Assembly (NCBI RefSeq): GCF_013149275.1
Contig: NZ_JABGNA010000017.1
Span: 1-64,000 of the forward strand
Length of the DNA stretch: 64,000 nt
Direction of reading: 5' to 3'
Source of the DNA: Mucilaginibacter sp. SG564
GTDB taxonomy: Bacteria; Bacteroidota; Bacteroidia; Sphingobacteriales; Sphingobacteriaceae
Shown in pieces: positions 18,134 through 27,261 of this stretch. Both the position numbers and the translations under genes were made by a program. How positions within the stretch are numbered: the stretch's first letter is position 1; each line of letters starts with the position of its first letter. The notes under the pieces are model-generated. The model was not told the DNA's origin and searched no databases. It saw only the letters and a program-made list of their open reading frames with translations.

Positions 18134-18984
18134 TAAACACGATAAAAAACTCGCTCGCCTACCGCTTACCAACGCTTTACCGGAAGCTGCTCCGTCATAA
18201 AAAGATAGTTGTTTCATCATCGAAACCCCAGGCCGATTTAACCGTGATCACCATGACCGGCAAAAAGATCATGGATATGACCCGTCTTTCCATATTATCC
18301 ATAGCCAGGTACTGGGACAACCTTCCCAAACTGATCGTCGCTTCTGACGGTACCATATCGACAGAAGAGATCTGCAAAAATTTAAGTTTTTGGCCGGGAG
18401 AGCTTGTAGCTACCAATTGGGAGCAAACGGAGGCATACCATCTGGCAAAAAACAGAACAGCCCTTGTCAATTATGCTCATGGGCATGTGCTCGGGAAAAA
18501 GATGGCGGTAATATTGCATTATGCAGAAATTGAACCCGTAGTATGGATTGATAGCGATATCCTGTTCTATGGTGATTTCCTCAAACACATTCCACCACAC
18601 GGGGATTTTATATGCGGAGGAAGCGAGGAAGGTTATTCTGTCTATGATGACAGGGCATTAAATTTCTTCAACAATAATTTATACGATGTATATAAATTCA
18701 GCTCGGGTCTGTTATTGATTTATGGGCAGCATATTTATGAACAGTTTAACCTCGAAGAATTACTGACCCAATTACCCAACCATGATCATTACTTTACCGA
18801 ACAAACCATATTTGCACACATGGCAAGCACATCTGCAGGAATACTATGGTCGATGGATGCGATCAAAAATTTCAACCATGATAATCAGCAAATAAAACCC
18901 ATGTCAAAAAACAATGTACTGGGTCGACATTATACCGTTAACGTAAGGCATTTATTTTGGCGCGACGCCTTTTTTAATCTGTAA
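18130..18984 (+). CDS. Putative GT-A-like glycosyltransferase (DSD-motif paralogue 1)
   Basis: A 284-residue protein of no named family that I recognise. The core has VVWIDSDILFYGDF at about residues 136-149, a DxD motif followed by hydrophobic-F as in GT8-like enzymes. The two following gene products share the motif (LDSDMLFWDNP, LDSDMLFFDRP) and similar length, so the three form a tandem set. All probably transfer sugars in building the repeat unit. The first is the most divergent of the three. It overlaps the GT2 gene before it by 4 nt. Confidence 0.62.
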   Translation: MINTIKNSLAYRLPTLYRKLLRHKKIVVSSSKPQADLTVITMTGKKIMDMTRLSILSIARYWDNLPKLIVASDGTISTEEICKNLSFWPGELVATNWEQTEAYHLAKNRTALVNYAHGHVLGKKMAVILHYAEIEPVVWIDSDILFYGDFLKHIPPHGDFICGGSEEGYSVYDDRALNFFNNNLYDVYKFSSGLLLIYGQHIYEQFNLEELLTQLPNHDHYFTEQTIFAHMASTSAGILWSMDAIKNFNHDNQQIKPMSKNNVLGRHYTVNVRHLFWRDAFFNL

Positions 18985-18988
18985 CCGC

Positions 18989-19906
18989 TTGTTTCAAAAG
19001 ATCATCAATATTTTATACCGTAACCCACGATCGCAATTAAAAACATACCGTCGGTTCGGTGGGTATTGGAGTTACCGGGCCATGATGCGCGGCCGCCGGC
19101 AAATGATGGAGACATCTTTACAATTACCGCCGGTTCAATGCTATGCTCATGGCTTACCCGTTTATTTTTTAACCGGCAAAAATTATCTCTATCAAACTTT
19201 ATTTTGTATCCGGTCGCTTGTTAAGTTTTCGACTGAGCAATTTCAATTTATATTGGTTGACGACCGAAGTTTTGACAACAAGCTGGTAACACAAATTCAA
19301 AAACAACTTCCCGGCTGTATAATCATTATGCAGGATGAAATAGATAAAAACCTGCGACAGCATTTACCAACGCAGCAGTATCCCCACCTATATCAAAAAC
19401 GGAAAGTATATCCCCATTTAAAAAAACTAACAGATATCCACGCTCTCCCTGGCGCCGATTGGAAACTGGTACTGGATTCTGACATGCTGTTTTGGGATAA
19501 CCCGGCTGAGATTATCCGATGGCTAAAAAATCCCCAACAGCCAATCCACATGGTGGATTGTGTAGAAAGTTATGGTTATTCAAAACAGCTTATGGAGCAG
19601 CTGAGCGGCCATGCCATACCACCTTTACTTAATGTAGGCGCTATCGGGCTAAACAGTACTATGATCGATTGGGCGGCCATAGATACCTGGATACATAAAT
19701 TGGAAGAAAAAGAAGGTTCCAGTTATTACCTGGAGCAGGCCTTAACCGCCATGCTTATCGGCAATCAACGGTCAAGTATTTTGGATAAGGATACCTATAA
19801 AGTGAACCCTACCCCTGGTGATGCTAAACCGTCTGTTCTGCACCATTATGTAGATCTTTCCAAAAAATATTACTACACACAGGCATGGAGAAAACTAATC
19901 AATTAA
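18989..19906 (+). CDS. Putative GT-A-like glycosyltransferase (DSD-motif paralogue 2)
   Basis: A 305-residue protein starting at TTG 18989, 4 nt after the previous stop. It has VYFLTGKNYLYQTLFCIRSL early and WKLVLDSDMLFWDNP near residue 160, where DSD is the probable metal/nucleotide-sugar site. It lines up by eye along its whole length with the next gene product (TGANYWHQTIFCAQSL, LDSDMLFFDRP). No signal peptide or helix is seen. The glycosyltransferase call is by motif and context. Confidence 0.65.
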   Translation: MFQKIINILYRNPRSQLKTYRRFGGYWSYRAMMRGRRQMMETSLQLPPVQCYAHGLPVYFLTGKNYLYQTLFCIRSLVKFSTEQFQFILVDDRSFDNKLVTQIQKQLPGCIIIMQDEIDKNLRQHLPTQQYPHLYQKRKVYPHLKKLTDIHALPGADWKLVLDSDMLFWDNPAEIIRWLKNPQQPIHMVDCVESYGYSKQLMEQLSGHAIPPLLNVGAIGLNSTMIDWAAIDTWIHKLEEKEGSSYYLEQALTAMLIGNQRSSILDKDTYKVNPTPGDAKPSVLHHYVDLSKKYYYTQAWRKLIN

Positions 19907-20836
19907 ATGGGTATCGGGCGATTGATCTATAAGATATTTTTCAAACCAACTTTACAGATCAGGTATCATATACATCATTTTGGTTTATCAGGCTGGTACA
20001 AATTGTATAAGGGTGAGCAGCAAATGAAAAAAGCTGCCATGAACATTACTCCCATTTCACTAGCAAAAGATCATTTGCTTGAGGTTAATTATTTAACGGG
20101 CGCCAACTACTGGCATCAAACTATTTTTTGCGCTCAATCGCTTGCCAGGGTTCTGCAAGGCAGGCTCAGGATCAATATCTATTCCGACGGAACATTAGAT
20201 CAAACTCATGAAGCTTTGATGGCACGTGCTATTCCCGGCGTCACTTTTATTTCAGCCAAAAGTGTTGATGCGCATCTTGATCAGTTTCTGCCACCGGCTC
20301 AATTTCCTACCCTCCATTATTTAAGAACATGGCACCCTTTTTTCAGGCGCCTGATTGATATCCATTGCATTAAATCATGGGCCATTCACTTGGATAGTGA
20401 CATGCTTTTTTTTGATCGTCCGCAACAGATCATCGATGCGTATCAAAATAAAACAGCCATTTATATGGAAGAGCATCTGCACAATTCCTATTTTGTTGAT
20501 GATGAAAGGATTCTAAAAGATAAATACAACATCAGCTGCATCAGCAATGTGAATGGCGGTATTATAGCCTACAACGGCGACGTAGATTATACCGATCTGG
20601 AACAAAAAGCAAAAACTTTGCTTGATCATTATCCCCATGCGGGCGCGGCACAGGTAGAACAAACCTTAATGAGCTATTTGTTATTTAAGCAGGATGCCAA
20701 ACCATTGAACAAATATCAGTACCCTATATTTTATGATAGTAAAATTGAGGTAGATAACTCACCAATTGTGCGCCACTATATTTTCAAGGCCAAGCTGCCC
20801 TACTTTACCTCCGAATGGAAAAGGATACTCCATTAG
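19907..20836 (+). CDS. Putative GT-A-like glycosyltransferase (DSD-motif paralogue 3)
   Basis: A 309-residue protein whose ATG directly follows the previous stop codon. It shares the layout of paralogue 2: a conserved LTGANYWHQTIFCAQSL segment near residue 60, LDSDMLFFDRP near 162, and a C-terminal segment VRHYIFKAKLPYFTSEWKRIL resembling HHYVDLSKKYYYTQAWRKLI of paralogue 2. It overlaps the next GT2 gene by 22 nt. Confidence 0.65.
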   Translation: MGIGRLIYKIFFKPTLQIRYHIHHFGLSGWYKLYKGEQQMKKAAMNITPISLAKDHLLEVNYLTGANYWHQTIFCAQSLARVLQGRLRINIYSDGTLDQTHEALMARAIPGVTFISAKSVDAHLDQFLPPAQFPTLHYLRTWHPFFRRLIDIHCIKSWAIHLDSDMLFFDRPQQIIDAYQNKTAIYMEEHLHNSYFVDDERILKDKYNISCISNVNGGIIAYNGDVDYTDLEQKAKTLLDHYPHAGAAQVEQTLMSYLLFKQDAKPLNKYQYPIFYDSKIEVDNSPIVRHYIFKAKLPYFTSEWKRILH

Positions 20837-21774
20837 TTTCTGTTTGCATGCCAGCCTATAACGCGGGTAAGTATATCACTGATACGGTAAGCTCAATTAC
20901 CAGTCAGTCTTACACCAATTGGGAGCTCATCATCGTGAACGATGGATCGACAGATAATACAGCCGGTATCCTTAAGCAATTAACAGATCCCCGCATCAAA
21001 GTATTTCACCAGGAAAATAAAGGACAGTGCGCAGCAGCCAACCAGGCTTTTCAATTGTCAAAAGGTACGCTGATTAAGTTTATGGATGCTGACGACCTGA
21101 TATCGCCTCATTTTATAGCGGAGCAGGTACATCGTTTGGGCTCCCGTAAGGACGCCATTGCTTCGGCATCATGGGGGCGTTTTTATGATGATGACCTGCA
21201 AACCTTCAAGCTGTCTGACGACATGATCACGCATGATTGTAAACCTATCGACTGGCTGGCAAATTCCATGTACAACAGGCAATCCATGATGCAATGCGCA
21301 CTATGGCTCATTCCAAGGGAGCTGTTAGATCAATCGGGGCTCTGGAACGAAGAACTCAGCCTGATCAATGATTTTGAGTTTTTCATCAGGGTATTATTAT
21401 GTGCCCGGCAAGTATTGTTTACCCCCAAATCCATTTTGTATTACCGGAGTGGCGTGGCAAACTCCTTGTCCTCATTACAATCAAGAGCGGGTGCCGTTTC
21501 AGCTTATAAATCTATTGATCAGGGCGTGTCGCACCTGCTCAGTTTTGAAGGTAGCCCCCGTATTAAAAAGATCGGGGCCGATTGCTTTCAAACTTATATA
21601 TACATGTTTTATCCATACCACAAAGACCTGATCCATAACGCAGAGCTCAGGGTAAGGGAACTGGGCGGATCAAACAGCCCCTTCCCTGCCGGGGGTATTA
21701 CCCGGATCATGGCAAAGACCTTCGGCTGGAAACTGACTAAAAGAATAAAAGCCCTATATACACATGGAAGATAA
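20815..21774 (+). CDS. Glycosyltransferase family 2
   Basis: A 319-residue GT-A enzyme with VSVCMPAYNAGKYITDTV, NDGSTDNTAG and the DxD-type MDADDLISP. The N-terminal half is the catalytic domain and the rest is not recognised. The start at 20815 lies inside the preceding gene; no better start is available because the first strand begins seven residues later. Overlaps on both sides point to translational coupling. Confidence 0.88.
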   Translation: MEKDTPLVSVCMPAYNAGKYITDTVSSITSQSYTNWELIIVNDGSTDNTAGILKQLTDPRIKVFHQENKGQCAAANQAFQLSKGTLIKFMDADDLISPHFIAEQVHRLGSRKDAIASASWGRFYDDDLQTFKLSDDMITHDCKPIDWLANSMYNRQSMMQCALWLIPRELLDQSGLWNEELSLINDFEFFIRVLLCARQVLFTPKSILYYRSGVANSLSSLQSRAGAVSAYKSIDQGVSHLLSFEGSPRIKKIGADCFQTYIYMFYPYHKDLIHNAELRVRELGGSNSPFPAGGITRIMAKTFGWKLTKRIKALYTHGR

Positions 21775-22555
21775 TTTAAGCTCCTATATCAACGCGTACA
21801 CCAATAGTGCAGCGCACAACAATTATCTTTTTGAACATTTTACGCAAAAAACCAATGAGATCTCCTTCCTGAAAAATCACAGAGATCATATCGAGGCCGA
21901 AAGCCTGGGCTTTGGCGAAAGGGCATTCGCGTACATGTGGTATTTAATAACCCAACACGTTTGCGCCATCAACACCGATCCGCAGTTTTTAGAGATCGGG
22001 GTATTTAAAGGCCAGGTTATTTCTCTTTGGGCACTGATCGCTAAAGAGCTGCATTTGGAACTCCGGGTTACAGGCGTTTCTCCCTTAGCGGGCAATTCCG
22101 CGCAAAAATCATCATGGACCCAATACCTCCGCAGCAAAATTTCAAAAAAATACCGGGATGATATGCGAAGCGGAAACAATTATGACGACATTGATTATTT
22201 GAGTATCATTAAAAACCTGTTTACTCATTTTGATTTAAACTTTAATGATATCAACTTATTAAAAGGATATTCAACCGAGCCGGAGATCATTGATCAGCTA
22301 TCGAAACAGGAATATGCTGTTATTTACATCGATGGCGATCATACTTTTGCCGGGGTGGTAAGCGATATAAAAAACTATGCCCCACTTGTAAAAAAGGGTG
22401 GCCTGTTAATTATGGATGATGCCTCCTGCGATTTGCCCGGCACTAAGTTTTGGAAAGGCCATCAATCCGTATCAAATGCCTGCCGGTTAATTGACGATAT
22501 GCCTTTTAAAAATATCCTGAACATCGGCCACAACCGCGTATATCAAAAACAATAA
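21764..22555 (+). CDS. Class I SAM-dependent methyltransferase
   Basis: A 263-residue protein with a Rossmann-type SAM site, FLEIGVFKGQ near residue 76, and YIDGDHTFAGVVSDI near 188, followed by GGLLIMDDA. This combination is typical of the Methyltransf_24 group often found in glycan clusters, where it probably O-methylates a sugar or chain end. It overlaps its neighbours by 11 nt and 1 nt. In Wzt-type systems a terminal methyl can serve as the stop and export signal, an interesting possibility here. Confidence 0.78.
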   Translation: MEDNLSSYINAYTNSAAHNNYLFEHFTQKTNEISFLKNHRDHIEAESLGFGERAFAYMWYLITQHVCAINTDPQFLEIGVFKGQVISLWALIAKELHLELRVTGVSPLAGNSAQKSSWTQYLRSKISKKYRDDMRSGNNYDDIDYLSIIKNLFTHFDLNFNDINLLKGYSTEPEIIDQLSKQEYAVIYIDGDHTFAGVVSDIKNYAPLVKKGGLLIMDDASCDLPGTKFWKGHQSVSNACRLIDDMPFKNILNIGHNRVYQKQ

Positions 22556-23553
22556 TGGTTAGCTGTAGGGTTTACCTGTTCACCTATAAAAGAAATCATC
22601 TGCTGCCCAGGGCTGTTGAAAGTCTCCTCAAGCAAACTTTCCAAAACTGGGTTTGCGAACTGCACAATGATTGCCCGGACGATCCTTATCCGGCAGCTTA
22701 TGTTGAATCATTAAATGATCCTCGTTTCATCATTAAAACTCATGATGTAAACATAGGAGCCACCGCCAGTTTTAATCTTGCCTTTGCGGGTTGCACAGAA
22801 GACTTTGCCAGTATCCTGGAAGATGATAACTGGTGGGAACCTACTTTCCTGGAAGAAATGATCACGCTGATGGAAAACAATCCTACCCTGAATATCTCCT
22901 GGAGCAACATGAACCTATGGCAAGAAAAACCGGGCAACGAATGGCAAAATACAGGCAACATCATCTGGCCTGCCGATACCGGTAAAACTACCTTTTCGTG
23001 GCCTGCAGAAAAACAGGTGTTGGGAGCAATAAGCTCCAACGGCGCTATGCTGTATCGCGGTAAATATGCGCCTCATTATCTAATACCCAATGAAACCATA
23101 TTTGATGTGATGGAGCTGGTAAGGGAGCGAAGCTTTGAACATCCCATCATTTTAAATCACAAGCCCCTGGCCAATTTCGCCATCACTATAAATACCAGCC
23201 GTTCCAATGATCCCTACCCCTGGATAGCCTCACAAACCATGTTGCTGGCCAGTTATGTAGAGGCATCCGGCAATAATGCAACAACCATTCGGGAAGCGCT
23301 GGCCAGCCATCGCAAACTGCAACCCAGCCCCATCGCCAATTTCTTTTTGGCCAATCTTTTCTTGATAAAGCAGAGGTCGCTTTACAGGTATTTCAGCCTG
23401 GCCGATTGGATCATCATTGGCAAATGGCTTATCAGGAACGGGCATAAATTAAACTACATGAAAACTTTCCTGGCATCGCAAAAAGAAACCTACAGTTTTT
23501 TACTCAAGCAAACACGCCTGCGCTTTCAGGAATTAAAACAAAAAAACCGGTGA
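22555..23553 (+). CDS. Glycosyltransferase family 2
   Basis: A 332-residue GT-A enzyme. It begins CRVYLFTYKRNHLLPRAVESL, and LEDDNWWEPTFLEEM gives the DxD-type site near residue 88. The classic DGST motif is replaced by HNDCPDDPYP, as in several GT2 subgroups. It overlaps the previous methyltransferase and the next GT4 gene by one and four bases. Confidence 0.85.
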   Translation: MVSCRVYLFTYKRNHLLPRAVESLLKQTFQNWVCELHNDCPDDPYPAAYVESLNDPRFIIKTHDVNIGATASFNLAFAGCTEDFASILEDDNWWEPTFLEEMITLMENNPTLNISWSNMNLWQEKPGNEWQNTGNIIWPADTGKTTFSWPAEKQVLGAISSNGAMLYRGKYAPHYLIPNETIFDVMELVRERSFEHPIILNHKPLANFAITINTSRSNDPYPWIASQTMLLASYVEASGNNATTIREALASHRKLQPSPIANFFLANLFLIKQRSLYRYFSLADWIIIGKWLIRNGHKLNYMKTFLASQKETYSFLLKQTRLRFQELKQKNR

Positions 23554-24575
23554 AGATAGCCCTCATTGTAAATCCGTTGATACCCGTGCCTCCCGAACAA
23601 TATGGTGGTATAGAACGCGTGGTGTATGTACTGATCAGGGAACTGATAAAAATGGGGCACCATGTAACGCTGTATGCCCATCCGGATTCGCAACCGGGCT
23701 GCGAGCTCAAAGGCTACCGGGAATCTGAAAATTACGGACTAAAAGACCTGCTAAAGATCAACCTGCTAACATCTTCCCTGCTTTTTCAAAACTTTGATAT
23801 TGTACACACCTTTGGCCGGATGAACAACATCGCCTCACTGATGCCTTTTCAACAGCCTAAAATAGTTTCATACCAGCTACCTCCTACAGTATCACAGGTA
23901 AAAAAAGCCGTAAAAATCGCAGCTAAAAACTCGCTTTATTTCACGGCCTGTAGCAATTTCATCGCGCAGCAAATTAATCAAATGGGAAACGTAACCACCA
24001 TTTACAACAGCGTGGACATGGACGGTTATCAATTTAACCCCAAAGTTGATGCTGATGCGTCACTGGTGTTTTTAGGCAGGATACAACAGGAAAAAGGAAC
24101 GGCCATAGCTATTGAAATTGCGCTTAAAACAAACAAAAAACTAATCATCGCGGGCAATATTCCCGACGAGCAAATCCATCAGCAATACTTTAATGAACAG
24201 GTAAGGCCCTTTATCGATCAGGAACAGATCAGGTACATCGGTCCGGTTAATAACATGCAAAAAAATGACTTATTACAAAACGCCAGCGCTATGCTGATGC
24301 CCGTAACCTGGGACGAGCCCTTTGGCATTGTAATGACCGAAGCCCTGGCCTGCGGCACGCCCGTGATAGGTTTTAACAGGGGTGCGGTACCCGAAGTAGT
24401 AAACAACGGCTCAACCGGCTTTGTATGCAGCAACACCAGCGAAATGATTGAAGGCGTAAACAACATCCCCTCCTTAAGCAGACCCAATTGCCGCCAGGCA
24501 GCCGAAGAAAAATTCAGCTCCGCGGTGATGGCTAAGCAATATGAGCAATTGTACAAGTTGGTATCAAGTAGCTAG
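23550..24575 (+). CDS. Glycosyltransferase family 4
   Basis: A 341-residue GT-B enzyme starting at GTG 23550, overlapping the previous TGA. It has MKIALIVNPLIPVPPEQYGGIERV at the N-terminus (glycine loop), FLGRIQQEKG in the donor domain and the E-x7-E motif EPFGIVMTEALACG. The last residues, LVSSS, and the TAG stop are encoded by a repeat arm (24560-24590), so the original C-terminus has probably been replaced by repeat sequence. The identical tail on the next gene product supports this. Confidence 0.9.
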   Translation: MKIALIVNPLIPVPPEQYGGIERVVYVLIRELIKMGHHVTLYAHPDSQPGCELKGYRESENYGLKDLLKINLLTSSLLFQNFDIVHTFGRMNNIASLMPFQQPKIVSYQLPPTVSQVKKAVKIAAKNSLYFTACSNFIAQQINQMGNVTTIYNSVDMDGYQFNPKVDADASLVFLGRIQQEKGTAIAIEIALKTNKKLIIAGNIPDEQIHQQYFNEQVRPFIDQEQIRYIGPVNNMQKNDLLQNASAMLMPVTWDEPFGIVMTEALACGTPVIGFNRGAVPEVVNNGSTGFVCSNTSEMIEGVNNIPSLSRPNCRQAAEEKFSSAVMAKQYEQLYKLVSSS

Positions 24576-24590
24576 TATCAAGTATCACGA
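24560..24590. repeat. Single left arm of the TAGTATCAAGTATCA repeat family
   Basis: This 31-nt stretch matches the left arm at 13366-13395 and the one at 25842-25873 almost base for base, but no right arm follows. It contains the TAG stop codon of the upstream glycosyltransferase gene. Confidence 0.85.
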
Positions 24591-24601
24591 CCATAAAATA
24601 T

Positions 24602-24634
24602 AAATCCGAAATCGAACATCCGAAATCCGAAATC
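24602..24634. repeat. Short direct-repeat tract of CCGAAATC units
   Basis: Units CCGAAATCG, CCGAAATC and CCGAAATC occur in direct order with an ATCGAACAT interruption and no inverted partner. The last unit overlaps the codon (ATC 24632-24634) where the next gene would be expected to start. Confidence 0.75.
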
Positions 24635-25858
24635 AAAAATATCACCTTCATTACTACCGGGCAGCCAAGTACCAATCCCAGGCTGGTTAAGGAGGCCGAG
24701 ACATTAATAAAACTTGGTTACCACGTTAAGGTGATCTGCTGCTTTTACCAGGAGTGGGCGCGGGAGTTTGATCAGGATATCATCAACAGAAACAAAGGAG
24801 TGTATATCTATTGCGGTGGCGATCCCGTACATGAAAAACTAAGCTATTACCAAACACGTTTGCGGCAAAAAACAAGCCTGCATCTTTTTAATTATACCAA
24901 AACTTTGGACATCCCGGAAAATGCCATATCCCGAACACATGCGGAGGCACTGTCTGTCGCCAGATCTATCAAAACTAATCTGTACATAGCGCACAATCTC
25001 GGGGCATTGCCGGCGGCCGTTTTGGCAGCAAAATATAACGGTGCAAAAGTTGGGTATGACGCCGAGGATATGCACTCTGGCCAGTTTAAAACCAGGGAAG
25101 AAAAAGGCTATCTGCTGAATAAATTTATTGAAGAAAAATATTTCCCGCAGACAGACTATTTTACCGCGGCAAGTCCGCTTATTGCGCAGTATTACAAACA
25201 AACTTACCCTTATCTGGATCCCGTGGTGATCAATAATGTTTTCCCCAGGACCGATCTTCCGGCGAGGCCAAGCACTGATGCGACACTGCCTTTGAAACTT
25301 TTCTGGTTTTCACAAACTGTAGGGCCCGAGCGAGGGATAGAAAATATCATTGAGGCGATGGCGCTAACCGCCCAACCAACCGAATTACATTTACTGGGCA
25401 ATTGTTCTGATAACGATAAGATAATGATCGCGGAGCTGGCAAAATACAATCGCCTTGATACCGGTCGGATCCATTTTCATCAGCCTATTGCGCCGGATGA
25501 GCTTTTTAAATTCACGGCGCAGTTTGATATCGGCATGGCCACCGAAACAGCACCGAACCTGAACAGGGATATTTGCCTTACCAATAAAATTTTTACCTAT
25601 ATACATGCAGGTTTGGCCATTATTGCCAGCGATACCCAGGCCCAGCGCCTTTTTATGGAGCAGTACCCAAGCACAGGATGCCTTTATCAAAAAAACGATG
25701 CCGCCTCCCTGGCCAACTGTCTGTTGGGCTATGCCGAAAACCCGGAAAGCTTAACGGAAACAAAGAAAATGAACTATCAATTGGGGCAAACGGAGTTGAA
25801 CTGGGAAAATGAAAGTGTGATATTTCAAAACGTAGTAGAATTAGTATCAAGTAGCTAG
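24632..25858 (+). CDS. Glycosyltransferase family 4, start codon apparently overwritten
   Basis: A GT-B enzyme of about 408 residues. The conserved GT4 start KNITFITTGQPSTNPRLVKE is encoded from 24635 onward in an open frame, but no ATG, GTG or TTG precedes it; the reading frame is closed by TAG at 24569. ATC 24632 is at the position expected for Met. The first usable conventional start is GTG 24731, which would remove the first strand and glycine loop. The C-terminal domain is a divergent GT4 (TETAPNLNRDICLTNKIFTY) lacking the usual E-x7-E. The tail LVSSS and stop come from the repeat at 25841. It may be expressed from a rare start, or poorly. Confidence 0.75.
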   Translation: MKNITFITTGQPSTNPRLVKEAETLIKLGYHVKVICCFYQEWAREFDQDIINRNKGVYIYCGGDPVHEKLSYYQTRLRQKTSLHLFNYTKTLDIPENAISRTHAEALSVARSIKTNLYIAHNLGALPAAVLAAKYNGAKVGYDAEDMHSGQFKTREEKGYLLNKFIEEKYFPQTDYFTAASPLIAQYYKQTYPYLDPVVINNVFPRTDLPARPSTDATLPLKLFWFSQTVGPERGIENIIEAMALTAQPTELHLLGNCSDNDKIMIAELAKYNRLDTGRIHFHQPIAPDELFKFTAQFDIGMATETAPNLNRDICLTNKIFTYIHAGLAIIASDTQAQRLFMEQYPSTGCLYQKNDAASLANCLLGYAENPESLTETKKMNYQLGQTELNWENESVIFQNVVELVSSS

Positions 25859-25940
25859 TATCAAGTATCACGACTTTTAGAAAATGACTGTTACATATCA
25901 CAAAACATCTTGATACTTGATACTAGCTACTTGATACTAA
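25841..25940. repeat. Full-length hairpin repeat, TAGTATCAAGTATCA family, 30-bp perfect arms
   Basis: The left arm 25841-25870 and right arm 25911-25940 are exact reverse complements over 30 nt, with a 40-nt spacer. This is the most complete copy of the family in the window. The upstream gene ends inside the left arm (TAG 25856-25858) and the TTG start of the downstream gene is one base after the right arm. Confidence 0.93.
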
Positions 25941-25941
25941 A

Positions 25942-27261
25942 TTGAAAAACCTCCTCATCATATCACCCTATTTTCCACCGGTAAACGCAGCGGATATGCA
26001 GCGGGTGCGGATGAGTTTGCCTTATTTTGCCGCTCATGGATGGAACGTAGAACTGGTGATGGTGGATGAGCAATATGTTGATATGGCTATCGATCCTTTG
26101 CTGCTGCAAAGTATCCCCGGCAATATCAAGATCCACAAAGTGAAAGCGTTTCATAAACGGTGGACATCCAAATTGGGGTTAGGGAGCATCGCTTTACGGT
26201 CGCTTTGGTTTTATCGCCGTAAAGTTAACCGGCTTTTAAGGGATAGGAAATTTGACCTTATCTATTTTTCAACCACGCAGTTCCCGGTTTGCATTTTAGG
26301 CGCTTATTGGAAAAAAAGATTTGGTATCCCCTACGTTATCGATATGCAGGATCCCTGGCATTCTGATTATTACCGGGATAAACCCCGGGCGGAGCAGCCA
26401 CCCAAATACTGGTTCTCGTACCGTTTAAATAAATATCTGGAACCCATCGCCATTAAAAACGCCGATGGTTTGATCAGTGTTTCAGAAGGCTATATCGATG
26501 ATCTGAAAAATAGGTATCCGGTAATAAAAAACAGACCATTGGCAGTGATGACCTTTGGTGCTTTTGAACCGGATATGTACATCGCTCGTGAAAATCAAGC
26601 AAAATTTACAAGCCTGTTAGATGATCGCTTTATTAATGTTGTTTATGTTGGTCGTGGCGGCACAGATATGCACAGAGCCATTGCACCCGTATTTGAGGCG
26701 CTACAAAAAGGGTTAGGCAATCTCGAAAACGACTTTTTTACCCGGTTGAAGTTTTATTTTATAGGTACCAGCTATGCCCCTGTAGGGCAGGGCAAACCAA
26801 CCATACTGCCTCTTGCCCAACAATATGGAACAGCCGATCATGTGGTTGAAATAACCGATCGGATCAGTTATTATCATACGTTGCTTACCTTGCAACAGGC
26901 AAACGCGGTTTTTATTCCGGGTTCGGATGATTCGCAATACACGGCTTCAAAAATTTACCCGTACCTGCTTACGCAAAAACCCTTGCTGGCAGTTTTCAAT
27001 AAAAAAAGTTCAGCAATATCAATACTCAGGGAGTATGGCGTAAAGCACGTTTATGATTATGAAAGTGTAACAGCAGCAGCTATCAATAGCTTTTTTTCAC
27101 AGTTAGCGCATGGCGATCCAGAACCGCCTGTCTACAACCAGGAAGCCATCAGCAAATATTCGGCACAACAGATGACGGTGAATCAGTGCCGACTTTTTAA
27201 TCAGGTTTTAAACAGAGAGTCAGGAATTGAGAATCAGGAATCAAGACAGAAAAAAAATTGA
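25942..27261 (+). CDS. Glycosyltransferase family 4-like
   Basis: A 439-residue GT-B-like protein starting at TTG 25942, one base after a repeat arm. It has MKNLLIISPYFPPVNAADMQR and VDMQDPWHSDYY in the N-terminal domain and SKIYPYLLTQKPLLAVFNKKSS in the donor domain, a pattern of divergent GT4 proteins. The final 16 residues (NRESGIENQESRQKKN) come from the hairpin repeat that begins at 27214, so the true family C-terminus lies shortly before that. Confidence 0.82.
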   Translation: MKNLLIISPYFPPVNAADMQRVRMSLPYFAAHGWNVELVMVDEQYVDMAIDPLLLQSIPGNIKIHKVKAFHKRWTSKLGLGSIALRSLWFYRRKVNRLLRDRKFDLIYFSTTQFPVCILGAYWKKRFGIPYVIDMQDPWHSDYYRDKPRAEQPPKYWFSYRLNKYLEPIAIKNADGLISVSEGYIDDLKNRYPVIKNRPLAVMTFGAFEPDMYIARENQAKFTSLLDDRFINVVYVGRGGTDMHRAIAPVFEALQKGLGNLENDFFTRLKFYFIGTSYAPVGQGKPTILPLAQQYGTADHVVEITDRISYYHTLLTLQQANAVFIPGSDDSQYTASKIYPYLLTQKPLLAVFNKKSSAISILREYGVKHVYDYESVTAAAINSFFSQLAHGDPEPPVYNQEAISKYSAQQMTVNQCRLFNQVLNRESGIENQESRQKKN

